Origin: Azolla caroliniana
Lineage: Eukaryota; Polypodiophyta
Assembly (NCBI GenBank): GCA_043228905.1
Contig: JBHGNT010000009.1
Coordinates: 6,510,001-6,574,000 of the forward strand
Reading direction: 5' to 3'
DNA length: 64,000 bases
Made by a program: the position numbers and the translations under genes. Shown piece after piece: positions 19,106 through 30,228 of the stretch (positions are counted from its first letter, which is position 1; every line of letters begins with the position of its first letter). The notes below the pieces were generated by a model. It made no database searches, was not told where the DNA came from, and saw only the letters and a list, made by a program, of their open reading frames with translations.

Positions 19106-19278
19106 GCAAATCCATACACATAGAGAAAGATAGTTCCTACACATGTGAGCCCAAACAAACACCCACATACACATTCTTTTTAGATTGACATAGATTATGC
19201 AAATCTATACACATAGAGGAAGATAGTTCCTACACATGTGAGCCCAAACAAACACCCGCATACACATTCTTTTTAGAT
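19106..19278. repeat. 80-bp tandem duplication
   Basis: Copies 19106-19185 and 19199-19278 begin GCAAATCYATACACATAGAG and end CATTCTTTTTAGAT, with three differences and a 13-bp spacer. It looks like a local duplication, with no associated gene. Confidence 0.9.
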
Positions 19279-20519
19279 GCCTGCATGATAAAACCAAATA
19301 GATATCATGATTGACACACGACTATCTTAACATCCATCTCGTCATCTTCTCTTTTATCCTATCATGGTATCTTTTTCATTGCCACGTCTCACAATATTGA
19401 CATCAAGATATTGTATGGTGTCACGTTTCATTTTGCACAGACTTGCATAGATCCATTTACAACATCATCCTCTCCCTAACATTTATATTATTTCCATTTC
19501 ATGTCTCCCTCAAACACACCTCTATCCACATCTAGACATATGCATGTGTTTGAATGCCTTGAATGCACTTACACCACATCATACCCTCAATAATATCTCT
19601 AATGCTCACATCCATTTGAATGTGTCGTTAAGGTAGATCCCTCATATTTCTTTTGTGTCAACTAATTCTCCATTTTAATTTCATATGCAAAGAGATATCT
19701 AATCCATGTAAATGAATTGTAATTAAATGTATTAGCGCCTCTACAAATTATTTTGTGGGTTTTCCTTTATCACATCTTGGCACTTATCCGGTTATACCAA
19801 ACTCCTTATTACATGTTTTTCTGATCCACTTCAATACATCACCTGATCGGTTTGAGCCCTTTATTCTTCATGATTTCCACTCATTTATTAATCTTTCCAC
19901 AGACACCCATGTCATTACATTCCATGAGGCGTTTTACTTAAAGGATACTATTAAGGGATCTATACATGGGTTGTACAACTTTCGTAAAATCAAAGTTACC
20001 ATACAATTGAATGTTGGACTTTTCAATGCATCAACTGTTTCAATGTATTGATAGCGAGTTATGCTTCTTGATAAAAAAGCATTTTTGTATATATTTGCGT
20101 GCTTTATTAATACTTTCACTTGTTACTATTTGTTATTGTAAAAATAAGAATTTTTCTGTTATTGTTTTATTGTTTGAGTAATGGGAAAGTCAAGCAAGTT
20201 TTGGAAACGTTTAAGTTTCATAATATTTTCAATTAATATAAACTAATACCACAGTGGACATGTTCTAAGCAACACACTTAAATTTTTTAATGAAAAGAGT
20301 TTTGAGAAAGGACATGATTTGCAAGCTTTTTTTCCAAACAAGATACTACATCAGTATTAAGAAACACCCTAATGCTATCTATACATAAAGGATGTACCTT
20401 TTGGTAATGAGCCCCTTTTTAAATTCTACTTGTCTGCTTAAATAAATACTTCGGTGTAGAGTAGAACAATTGCACCTTATAAAAAATCTGACTATAAAAT
20501 AGTCCTTTGTCCTAGATGG
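19279..20519. other. AT-rich stretch with one unassigned ORF
   Basis: A 98-codon frame (19755-20051, plus) has no motif I recognise. Otherwise the stretch is simple AT-rich sequence with no assignable feature. Confidence 0.4.
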
Positions 20520-21060
20520 CATGAAACTCCAATCGTTTGAGCTATGCCTATTGTGCATTACCTTTTATGTTATCCGAAGAACCATTGAGATTATGCACAA
20601 ACTTTGTCCAAATTCTAGAAATGTTTTGGGTAGGTCTTTTAGTCATATTTTGGAATACCTTCAAACGTCGAGCCTTCCAAATCTACCAAATTGTGATACT
20701 ATTTACCAATTGCCGTATTTCAGGTTTTCGGTCTCTATTTGTGGATTCCAATGTATAAATGTCTTTTGCATCAAACCATTTCTAATAACAATAGCATTTG
20801 CAACATCCTCTTGTTCATATACCGTTGGTTTATCTTTTACCACTACCCATAATACTACTCCCCATGTATACACTGCTCAAGGATATACTTGTATTAACAA
20901 TGTTATGACTCTTTTCTATATTTCCATCACAAAAGTCACAAATCCACAAACAATACTTGGGAGTCTCTACTAAATCTGCATTCCCCTTTCGTCAACCATT
21001 CACGAGTTGCAAGTTGTAATTAACTAAAACTAATTTACCATCCAATTGAGCTTTTTAACA
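20520..21060 (-). pseudogene. Antisense LINE tail relic (zf-RVT region)
   Basis: On the minus strand, mixed frames give ICDFCDGNIEKSHNIVN and then SITIW-stop-IWKARRLKVFQN. This parallels ISSITLWVLWTSRCQRIFQQ of the LINE near 27.1 kb. Next comes ISRIWTKFVHNLNGSSDNIKG, parallel to KEIWLTLVHTLKGECDAIKG there. Spacing and order match, so this is an old, stop-ridden copy of a related LINE's 3' coding end. The plus-strand ORF at 20521-20973 is its shadow. Confidence 0.6.
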
Positions 21061-21464
21061 TAGGTTTCGAGTTATATGATGAGAGTATTTCACGTAATAT
21101 GAAGCATTTTTTACATTAGAAATGATTAAGCCAATTGCCCTTGGATTTATTCATCGCTACTACAAAAAGTCTACTGTTTTTCAACAAATACCTTTTGTTA
21201 ATAAGATGTGAAATCATTTATTATTCCCAACTTGTATTGCCACTCTTTAGTCTAATGGCCCAAAATTCAAAGTTGTATTATGTATGCATATCAATGAAGA
21301 AGTTACGGATATGCATCAATTTCTAGAATCATCTTGTGAAACTTGAATCTTTGGCATTATTTTGTTAATGTTTGGACGTTGTATGCAATTTGATTACTTT
21401 TCATAGCTAGATCTCCCACAATGTCACTAGAATCCATAATACGTAAAATTCGTGTTCGTCTAGT

Positions 21465-21508
21465 ATAACATTCGTTTTCTTACGTTGGAAAACGAATGCG
21501 AATGTTAT
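21465..21508. repeat. Inverted repeat / potential hairpin
   Basis: ATAACATTCGTTTTC is followed, after a short loop, by GAAAACGAATGCGAATGTTAT. The arms pair apart from a duplicated CGAATG in the right arm. Confidence 0.7.
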
Positions 21509-21610
21509 CCAAACATTCTTGTGTGTTTTTTTTTGTTTGTTTATTTATTTTTAGGCTTATCTACCTCATAATAAATAGTTAATTCAAAAGTATGGTATTT
21601 ATCATTCTTT

Positions 21611-22197
21611 GAGGGTGTTTTTCTTTCGTGAATGATTGAACTATTCGCGAATGCGAATGCACGTATGGTACATATGGTTCATACTATGTTAGAATCAAAT
21701 TGATGCGATATATTGAGCCCCTAAAGCCATGTATTTATTTATTTTATTTTCCAAAAAACACTACTTTGCATTAGCTAGCAAAGAAAGCCATGTAAATTTA
21801 GTTACCCATGCTCCTCCTTGGCACATTGGACATATATCATGCGCCTAATGTGCGTATGTACTCCATGGTTTAATTTGTTATCCTTTGCTTTGAATCAATT
21901 GTACTACTTATCGGTGTAAAAATCGAAGTCATGAAAATCAAACAACTACAATATTAATAATGGTTGGAAATTGTATCATTATAAGTCATTCGAAGTACAT
22001 ATTCATGGTACCCATTTTTTTAATAATGTTTAGCCCATTTGTTCCATCTCAAAATTTAACATGCAATCGTTGCTCTAAGTGAATAACATGCATTCTTCTT
22101 GTTCGCATTTGAAATTGTCACTTTTCTTTCACTTCACCCCTTAGTATGAACCTATGTACCATAGATGCATTTGCATTCGAGTATGATAAACACCCTC
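21611..22197. mobile_element. MITE-like element with imperfect terminal inverted repeats
   Basis: The left end starts GAGGGTGTTTTTC and the right end is its inverse, GATAAACACCCTC. Both arms carry a shared inner block (CGAATGCRAATGCA, then TATGGTACATA, then GGTTCATACTA) in inverted orientation. The left arm holds about 20 extra bases. The 587-bp core has no transposase frame. A clear target duplication is not seen (TTGA left and TCGA right if the ends are GGGTGTTT), so the superfamily is open. Confidence 0.55.
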
Positions 22198-23860
22198 GAA
22201 GTGTATTTATTATTTAGTATAAGGTAAAACTTTTTTTAAGGTAAAAAAGTGAGGAAAAAAAAATACAAACGTCAAAATAAGAAGATAAGTATGTTTTCAT
22301 GACATATGCATTCGTTTGCAAACGTATGAATGCAAATATTACTTTCTACGCGTCACCCAATGAACCCAAACTTCTTTGGTCTTACTCTTTTGAGTGTCTG
22401 TCATGTAGGACACTTCATAAATGGAAACAATTAAGCAAATAAATAATAACACAAATGGTGAACGTTTTACACGTTAGAAGACTAGTTCAATTTAAAATCC
22501 AAAATAGTAGTCATACAAGCCTACAAACGAGATTTCACAGTATTTGGGGCTCATTCAACAAGATTTAAACTACATTGATTTGCTCGTTTTTATTGACAAT
22601 TCAATGCATATGTCAATTGAACATTTAAAATCGCACCTTCGGCATGAAAGAGAATCATTTCAACTCTCCATGTGTAATGTTAATGGAATATTGATTGAAA
22701 TTGAGCAACTTGTAATATACAAAAGTACACAAACATTTTGGGTGAAAGAAGCAATACTTTCTATCACTTGTCTATGTAAATAAAGTGTAAAAATATACCA
22801 TGTCAATAGCAAATCCATTGTGTGTAAGGGCACATTTTATGTTGTTGGTTTATGAAAAGAAAATGTAAAAATGTGTAGTGCTACTTTGTAAGTGTAAGGG
22901 CACCTTTTCTATCACCAGTTCATGTAACGAAAGCATAAACATGTATACTGTCAAATTGTCAATATTGTTTCCGTTGTGGGTGGGGGACTTTTTCCTATGG
23001 TTGATCAATGCAAAAACATAGATGTAAAAGTGCAACGTACCAATACCATTTTTGTCATTGGGAAGTGGTATTCACACAAGTTGCAATAAAATGTGTCAGA
23101 AAGAGCATCCTTGTGGAATATAATCATCCAACTAGAAATAATTAAAAATGTTATGATTTTCCGGTCCCACGTTATAACTTTGATTTATCTTCACAATGCA
23201 TTATCATTTGTGTATATTATCCATTAGAATATCAAATATAGGGCCATCCATTTAATTCAAATAACATTTTCCCTTTCATAAAGCGATTGCTCATCAACAT
23301 TAATTTGAATGACAATCCATAGGGATCACATAGTCCAACGTTTATTTTGTTAAGAGGTGCCTAAAAACTCTAGATATTTAACTTCCCTCATGTTGGGCTT
23401 ATCACACTACATTCAACTTGAATATAATACAATAAACATTCTGTTAAATGCACACTTTGATCTTGAGAAAAAAGTGTGCACTTAGGGTTTCTCATGTGTG
23501 TTTTTTGTGTGAAAAGTTTCTTTCAACATCGTGAAAAGTGATCGACCTACTCAATGGGTCGATTCTAATGTTGACGAACCAATACCTCCACAATAGCTTC
23601 ATCCTCGATGTAAAGTTGTTCAAAATTCCACTATCACAATCTGCATCACCATTGTAGTATTGATGATCACAAAAATAGCAAGTTCGTAAGGATCATCTAG
23701 AGTACATTTTGTTCTTGACCTTCTGTGTATGTATTGTTGAATATTGGAGTTGATGTTGCGGAATAAATTGGGGACCTGTTCCTGAGTCTAGCAAACAATA
23801 CAACTAGCAACCGAGATAGAGATGCGCATTTTGACAAGATTCATGAGGATGAAACAGACA

Positions 23861-23863
<3 letters not shown>
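22198..23863. other. AT-rich intergenic stretch with weak repeats
   Basis: Between about 22760 and 23040 a unit resembling CTATCACYWGTTCATGTAA...AAGTGTAAAAATRT recurs imperfectly three or four times. A 79-codon frame at 22544-22783 has no recognisable motif. Nothing else is assignable. Confidence 0.4.

Positions 23864-23914
<51 letters not shown>
23864..23914. repeat. (AC)n microsatellite
   Basis: About 25 uninterrupted AC units. Confidence 0.95.
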
Positions 23915-23916
<2 letters not shown>

Positions 23917-24285
23917 TGTTTAAGCTCAAAGACACTATGTTACATTAACCACTGAAATCCACTTTACAAGGTCAATCGACTACTTGTCGAGTCAACTGAT
24001 GTTTGAATTGGATAGTGGTCGATTCGGTTGTTGGCTCTCTATGCGCGTTGGTTCCCATGCTCCCCGATGGATCATCAATCGGTTTTTGGTTCCATTCGAC
24101 CCTTGATCATCTCTTGTCCTCTCGATCTCCTCACACTCAACTACGTCTACAACCTTTAGGCTGTTTGGCTCCTTTGACTTCGCCTTTTCGACTTGTCGGG
24201 TCGTGCCGTTCTTCGACTTACCTTTTGCTCCTCGTTCGAATCTTCTTTGCTAGCTCGCTTATACATCATTTAGACATGATATTTT
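23915..24285. other. Unassigned segment before LINE 2
   Basis: Composition changes to more GC-rich with TCGACT-like words. The 105-codon frame (24003-24320) has no motif. An LTR origin was considered but no ends or duplication were found. Confidence 0.35.
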
Positions 24286-24784
24286 ACAGATGTGGAAATT
24301 GCAAAATATATATTTTGTAAATGTCTTGCAAAGGGTCAACTCTGCTATTCAAGGTACTTCGAATTTTTTTGAATTGAAAATATGCAAGATTGTGGAGCAA
24401 TGTGAGGTAAGAATGGTTGCTAGTAGGACTCGGGCTTTGAGGTCTCTTCAACATTTTCAGGAAAAATGTCCACATGCATCTTGGGTTGAATTGGAGTTGG
24501 ATCACATAAGAAATGAATTAATATGTTTAGAAGACAAGATCTTTCAAACAAAGTTTCATGTTATTGCTGTGAAGTGGACTTGATTAGTTGATAATGTGAA
24601 TTCCAATTTTTTCGCATATTTTAAAGGTGCTCATTCAGGTAATTGTATGAGACAACTTCGAAGGGAAGATGGGTCTATTACAAAGGACACAAATGAAATG
24701 AGGGACATTGCCGTGGCCTTTTATAAAAATCTACTTACAACCCAACAATTTTCGGGTCAATAAATCCAGAAAACAAAAATTGTT

Positions 24785-25453
24785 TTGGATTGTTTGGAAC
24801 ATAAGGTCTCATATGAGATGGTTGAATCATTAGTAAAAGAAATCTCTTCTACAGAGGTAAGAACTGCACTGGTGGTTGTTAGGAAGAATGTATGCCTAGG
24901 AAATGATGGATTATCACCAGAATTCTTTTTAGAGTATTGGGATGATATAGCCGATGCTTTCACAACTGCTTTACAAGAGGGTTTTCATTTGGAAAGGATG
25001 CTTGTTGAGTGGAATGGAGGAATGATTTATTTGATTCCAAAGATCGAAGGTATGGTGGATGATATTAAGAAATGGAGGCCTATAACTATTTTAAATATAG
25101 TATATAAAGTTTATGCTAAATTATTAGCTTTTCGTTTGCAGCCTTTTCTTCCACATATTGTACATAAGAATCAAACAGGCTTTATACAAGAAAGGAGTAT
25201 ATTTTATAATATTTCCATGTTTTGGGAGATGATAGCATTAGCTCAAGAAACAAAACAAGACTTAGCAATATTGCTTTTGGATTTTGAGAAAGCTTATGAC
25301 AGAGTCGATTGGAATTTTTTATATGAGGTTATGGGTCATCTAGGTATTCTAGTTGATTACATTAAGGCTGTTTTTTCCTTATATACTTCAACATCTAGTC
25401 GAGTTCTTGTTGGTGGAGCACTAGTTAAAAATTTACGATTACTAGATCGGTGA
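24785..25453 (+). pseudogene. LINE 2 reverse transcriptase, N-terminal part
   Basis: A 222-codon frame (starting inside an older, longer frame) carries RT motifs of plant L1 elements. They are GNDGLSPEFFLEYWDDI, GMIYLIPKIEG, KWRPITILNIVYKVYAKLLA, NQTGFIQERSI and motif A LLLDFEKAYDRVDWNFLYEV. After a stop it continues as VRQGCPLRPYLFLFVGEAFS. The next block should hold YADD, but the sequence passes from GIQWPG straight into the downstream thumb region. Enzyme activity is therefore impossible. Confidence 0.85.
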
Positions 25454-25454
25454 G

Positions 25455-26017
25455 ACAAGGATGTCCTTTGAGACCATATTTATTTCTATTCGTAGGAGAA
25501 GCGTTTAGTGCATTCTTGCATAAGAACAAGTCATCTATTAAGGGTATACAATGGCCAGGTGTGGTGGAGGTTGTGTTAGACTTGTGACAATCAGTGGGAT
25601 TTTGGGTTGGGGAAGGTCTTACTCCTAGTTGGTGTCCAAACGTTGGATTTCGTTGGATACCAAAAGGCTCTCCAGTAGACATTTAGGGTGTCAAGTGGGA
25701 ATTAATCTCCCCCAGAAGCTCATATTCAACGGTTACTGCTTTCTTTGAGGAAGAAATTAATCTTTTGGAGTTCTAGGAGTTTATCATTGGCGGGGAGGCT
25801 AGTTATTTCTAATCAAGTATTACTCTCCTCAATGTGGTATATTCTGTCCTCTTGGTTATTCTCCAGGTCTTTGTTGTCAAAGTTACAACGGTTGATTAGA
25901 AATTTCTTATGGGGTTCTACCGATTTTAAGAATGTTAGACCGAAGGTAGCTTGGAAAACTATTATAGTGCCGACCCTTGGTTACATCAACCCTTGGTTTG
26001 AAATCCTTTATTTCTAG
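25455..26017 (+). pseudogene. LINE 2 RT thumb / connection region
   Basis: The frame at 25745-26017 and its upstream continuation give GCQVGINLP, SLRKKLIFWSSRSLSLAGRL, VISNQVLLSSMWYILSSWLF and RNFLWGSTDF, the conserved segment after the palm in plant LINEs. The join to the upstream RT is out of frame, and the palm's catalytic motif lies in a deletion between them (about 25550-25610). Confidence 0.75.
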
Positions 26018-26602
26018 GTGATGAAGGATCTATGTTGGGAAGGAGAGTGAGATTAAATTGGGCTCAAGTGGATTCATCTTTTGCCTCATCTCTTAGTAAG
26101 TGGCAACACTTTGTTCACAATCCTACTGATATTATGCAATAAGAATATAGAGGAATAAGAGGAGGAAAGATGATAGTTGATGAGTTAAGGAAATTGCAGC
26201 TACCCTTGACTACCCTTGATGGATGATATACATTCTAATTGTCATAAGTGGGTGGGATTATTTTCAAATTTTCAAATTTTGCTTGGAGTCAGTGGCCTTA
26301 GAGATAAGGATTCTTTCTTGAGTTATGATGGTTTACAAGATGGACGATTAGGGTTGATCCCCCTAGAAGATGAATGTCTCGTTGAGGCTACAGTAAAACC
26401 CATTAGAATTCTAGCCAAGGTAGATAAGATTTGGATCCTATACCCTAATCCTAATGTTGTTTATCCATGATGGGATCTATGGGTAGTGGGCAAAAAACCA
26501 TTATGTGAATTGGAATGGGATCCAGGGTAATGGAAGTGGTTACCTACAACATATTCTGGGGAGGATGTTAGGCTGATTCCATTTTTCCAATATTCGGTTT
26601 GA

Positions 26603-27348
26603 TTGGGAAGGGATATGTTACGACGTAGGATACCTCATTGGCCGACAACAGCTACAACATGGTTGAGTTATAATGTTGATTCTACTCATATGACAACATT
26701 TTGGAAATGGCTATGGGCTATGCAAATTCCAAAGAAGATTATTTTATTTAGATGGCTGATTGTTCATTATGCGGTTCCTGTTAGGGTTTGGATGCATTGT
26801 AAGGACATGGATAAGATGTGTGGTTTTTGTGGATTAGAGATGGAGTCTCTTCATCACCTATTTTGGTCATGTATGACTGCTAAATTGGTTTGGAAAAGGA
26901 TATTACGTTTATTGCATGAAGTATATGGCTCTAAAGTATATAAATGGGGAGCAGTGATGTGGGCTGGTATAAAGGGTAAGGTACAAGATTATGAACATGA
27001 AAATGTTACATTTGCGTTACATACAAGAGGTCGAAATGTTGAAGAAGTGTGTCGTGTATGCCTAGTAATTCAGTACAAAATGGGGTGGTTTGGGAGACTA
27101 TTAGTTCCATAACATTGTGGGTTTTGTGGACTAGTAGATGTCAAAGGATATTTCAGCAAATTCAATGGAATGTTGTGGATGTAGTCAAGGAGATTTGGTT
27201 GACCTTGGTGCATACACTAAAAGGAGAATGTGATGCTATCAAGGGTGTTTCAGATGTAGTCTTTCGAAAGAAAGAGGTTTTTAAGAAGACATGGGAAAGC
27301 ATGAATGTATTTTACATGGTTAATTGTTGTATACGTTGGAGGTATTAG
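26603..27348 (+). pseudogene. LINE 2 zf-RVT domain and C-terminus
   Basis: The frame at 26603-27112 reads FWKWLWAMQIPKKIILFRWL, then RVWMHCKDMDKMCGFCGLEM, ESLHHLFWSCMTAKLVWKRI. The Cys-x2-Cys and later His/Cys are kept. A shifted frame (27049-27348) follows with ISSITLWVLWTSRCQRIFQQ and KEIWLTLVHTLKGECDAIKG, ending at 27348. This is the normal end of ORF2 in this LINE family. Confidence 0.85.
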
Positions 27349-27650
27349 CCACCTCTCTGGGTATTTCCTCCACCGATATGAGACATATGGATGTATATGT
27401 TAACTGTTATTGGTACTGTCTTGGGAGTTATGTATGTCAATGGCAACCTATGAGTAGTTTAAAAGAAAGAAATAACTGAGATTTTGTGCAATCTCAAGGC
27501 TTGGGCCAAGAAGAAAGACCATTGAGACTTATTTTCTAGTTTGTTGATTATATCAAAAGAAATTATGGCAACATGGCTTATCTGGAATTTTTCCCTTTGA
27601 GCAGTAGAAAAAGGATAATAAGTGAAATATGAAAACATGGTCTGGAACAT

Positions 27651-28349
27651 GATCTTGTAATCACTAATATGCTAAATGGTATGTATGTAGAACCCCATTT
27701 CTTCTTATGAGATGGATGGAGTCATTGGAACAGGTGGGGGGGGGGGGGGATGCTCTTATGTATGCATTCGGAAGAAGTCTATTTTTTCTTATGTGATGGA
27801 TGGTGTCATTATTCTTCAAATCTTGCATTCAAGATGTGATTTTCATGTTCAAACACATATGAGTTAAAAGAAAGGAAAAGGGTTTGGAAAATGATCTTGT
27901 AATCACTAATATGTTAAATGATATGTATGCAGAATCCCATTTCTTCTTATGAGATGGATGGAGTCATTGAAACTGGTGGGGGGATGCTCTTATGTATGCA
28001 TTCGAAAGAAGTCTATTTTTTCTTATGTGATGGATGGTGTCATTATTCTTCAAATCTTGCATTCAAGATGTGATTTTCATGTTCAAACACATATGAGTTA
28101 AAAGAAAGGAAAAGGGTTTGGAAAATGATCTTGTAATCACTAATATGTTAAATGATATGTATGCAGAATCCCATTTCTTCTTATGAGATGGATGGAGTCA
28201 TTGAAACTGGTGGGGGGATGCTCTTATGTATGCATTCGAAAGAAGTCTATTTCTTCTTATGTGATGGATGGTGTCATTGTTCTTCAAATCTTGCATTCAA
28301 GATGTGATTTTCATGTTCAAACACATCTGAGTTAAAAGAAAGGAAAAGA
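27651..28349. repeat. Three-copy tandem repeat, 234-242 bp units
   Basis: Units start GATCTTGTAATCACTAATATG at 27651, 27893 and 28127 and end near GAGTTAAAAGAAAGGAAAAG. Copies 2 and 3 are almost identical; copy 1 is longer because of a G-run (27737-27749). Each unit itself holds two related words, GATGGATGGAGTCATT and GATGGATGGTGTCATT. The array starts about 180 bp after the LINE 2 tail and has no ORF. Confidence 0.95.
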
Positions 28350-28383
28350 AATACATATTTCCATCGCTCAACTAGGTATCAAC

Positions 28384-28797
28384 TTGAATATGCTCATTAG
28401 AAGCACTGTTGATTTGTATGCAACATGCAGAAGTTTATTAGATGCATATAAATTGTTTGATGGATTGAGATCCCTTAAGGTGGGTGTTGATCACATGACT
28501 TTCCATAAAGGCATGTTCATACATGCTGGAACCATGGATCAAGGCATACAAAATGACCTCTATACCATAATGCTTTGCTTGAGTTTTACATTGAATATGG
28601 AAAATAGAGGATGCTTGGTCATTGTAAATGTGGTGGTATATTGGATGTATGTGATGACCCAAAGGTGGTATTTGGATATGTTGAATATGAACATGATGAG
28701 GAAGATTGATTGGTTTGAACATATGCAAATTCATGGTATGTTTCAACTATTGAGGAAGTGCTCAATCAAGTCTATCAAACAAAGGATTCACGACTAG
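28384..28797 (+). pseudogene. PPR-protein-like relic
   Basis: The 137-codon frame shows pieces of a plant-type pentatricopeptide repeat protein. LYATCRSLLDAYKLFDGL resembles the common MYAKCGSL..AYKVFDGL repeat, and GVDHMTFHKGMFIHAGTMDQGIQ resembles PDHITF..VL.ACSHAGLVDQGI. FEHMQIHGM fits the helix that usually lies between them, so the order is scrambled or frames are mixed. PPR proteins bind organelle RNA. No start, targeting peptide or intact repeat array is present, so I read it as a fragment of a dead host gene. Confidence 0.45.
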
Positions 28798-28849
28798 CTA
28801 TTGTCTTACACAAGACAGGTTGGGGAAGGATAATCACTTCCTTTCCATC

Positions 28850-29106
28850 ATTTTGTATTTTGTAGCTGATATGCTTTTTAAAACTAATGGAAGGATATGT
28901 TTTCTTAAAAGAAAAAAAGACAAACTATATATTAGCAAGAACGAGCACCACAAACAAACCAAATACAAACTTGGTTATATGCTCACTAAGCTAGGGCAAA
29001 TGCCCTTTATGCTATTTACAAAAAAATAGCCTAAACTAGTTTTGTCTAAGATCTTGGTCTCATAGTGTTGTTTCATTTCCGCATTGACGACTTTGTTCCC
29101 AACATC
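28850..29106 (+). repeat. Possible 5' LTR end of gypsy G1
   Basis: The sequence ends ...TTGTTCCCAACA two bases before a clear primer-binding site, the usual relation of LTR end to primer site. The start of the LTR and a second copy were not found, so the left border is arbitrary. Confidence 0.35.
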
Positions 29107-29118
29107 TGGTATCAGAGC
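29107..29118 (+). other. Primer-binding site, initiator-Met type (G1)
   Basis: TGGTATCAGAGC is the complement of the 3' end of plant initiator methionine tRNA, used to prime minus-strand DNA. It identifies the plus orientation and left end of the element that follows. Confidence 0.85.
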
Positions 29119-29859
29119 AGAGGTTCATTAATCTGCTATCGGTCGTCATTAGTACCATCATCAACACTTCTAGTTACATTCACTAAAGACTTCAAGATCT
29201 ATGATTCACATTGAACAATTCCTCATATTTTAGTCAAACTGAAATCTTCTATTCGACAACTCTCAAGTCTTCATGTTGTGAGAAGAGATATCTCTACGAT
29301 TCGCACTCTACTCAACCAGACGACACATCAAGTACACTAGTCGGCTTTACTCTCTCCCCTGGTTGTAGTCACTCAAAGTGGAATCTTGAGCCAGACAACA
29401 TCATCCATGCTCTATTTGGCTAAGAGACACTTGGGTAGACTAATCAGTACTATCTCTTCAATTAGTAGTATCTCTTCGAGGTACAACAAGTGACGACTTG
29501 GAGCAAAACCAAACAATTCGAGTGGAAAGTTCAGGACACAGTTCAGAAGGTGGCTAAAGAATGGGTAGGTGAAGTAAACAACAACAATGTCACCAGAATG
29601 TTGCAAGAAAATACTGAACTAATCAACACTCCAATACATTTGGGAATTTCTTTAAAAGAGGTACTAGGACAATCATCACCCGAAGATGAAACATGGAGGG
29701 TTTTGGCATATTGCTAGATTACACTACCACTACCACTAACTGGATTACTAAAATTATTGCCCTGATTTACAAAGAAAGTAGCCCACATAATCACAAAGAA
29801 CAAGACAGACCGGGTGTCGGTTAATTTTACTAATCCGATCAAGGGACCGATAATCATGG

Positions 29860-30200
29860 ATGAGTAGTCCTTCAATAAAGGTCATCATCCGGGGCCAAGA
29901 GATATCCCATAGCATTGTAAACGGCGGGTCGGGAGTGAATGTCATAAATAAGACAACCTGTGATCGACTAGGAATTACGGACTGGGAAGTATGTTCGTTT
30001 TGGCTAAGAATGGCAGATACAAGTTTAGTACTACCATTAGGGTTGATTTGGTAATTAGAGCTGTCAATTGGTGGCCATATGTTCTAGATATCAGCAGGTG
30101 TGTTAAAATTGGATGCACTAGGCGCATATCCATTGCTATTAGGTTGACCATGGTTAAGAAATGCCAATATTAAGCGAAATTCGTAGAAAAATATCATTTC
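29860..30200 (+). pseudogene. G1 aspartic protease (active site changed)
   Basis: The frame reads IKVIIRGQEISHSIVNGGSG, then VNVINKTTCDRLGITDWEV, then FWLRMADTS. It continues past a stop to LLLGRPWLRNANIKRN. This is the retropepsin of Tat-like plant gypsy elements. Where the catalytic Asp of D-G-G-S-G is expected the codon reads Asn, a single G-to-A change. The enzyme would be inactive even without the stops. Confidence 0.65.
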
Positions 30201-30228
30201 ATTTCGAAGAGGAAAAGCAAAGGTACGA

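Larger units (their letters stand above)
24286..27470 (+). mobile_element. LINE 2: 5'-truncated L1-type retrotransposon
   Basis: Frames in order give the endonuclease-RT linker (FFELKICKIVEQCE), the reverse transcriptase and the zf-RVT domain, then a 3' tail that ends in an A-rich stretch (TTTAAAAGAAAGAAATAA, near 27460). The endonuclease is absent. Stops and frameshifts occur throughout, and the RT catalytic YADD block is deleted. It shares KPLCELEWDP and the zf-RVT pattern with LINE 1. It is immediately followed by a tandem repeat array. Confidence 0.85.

Noticed and set aside
19106-19278. CRISPR-like repeats
   Set aside because: Only two long copies with one short spacer in eukaryotic DNA; a simple local duplication.
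23732-24284. Possible solo LTR (TGTTGAATATTGGAG...TTTTACA)
   Set aside because: TG...CA-like ends but no target duplication, no primer site and no second copy in the window.
24003-24320. 105-codon plus ORF before LINE 2
   Set aside because: No motif, runs into LINE sequence in a different frame; treated as chance.
29107-29118. TGGTATCAGAGC as a tRNA gene fragment
   Set aside because: Only the 12-base primer complement is present and it recurs next to each LTR; no tRNA structure around it.
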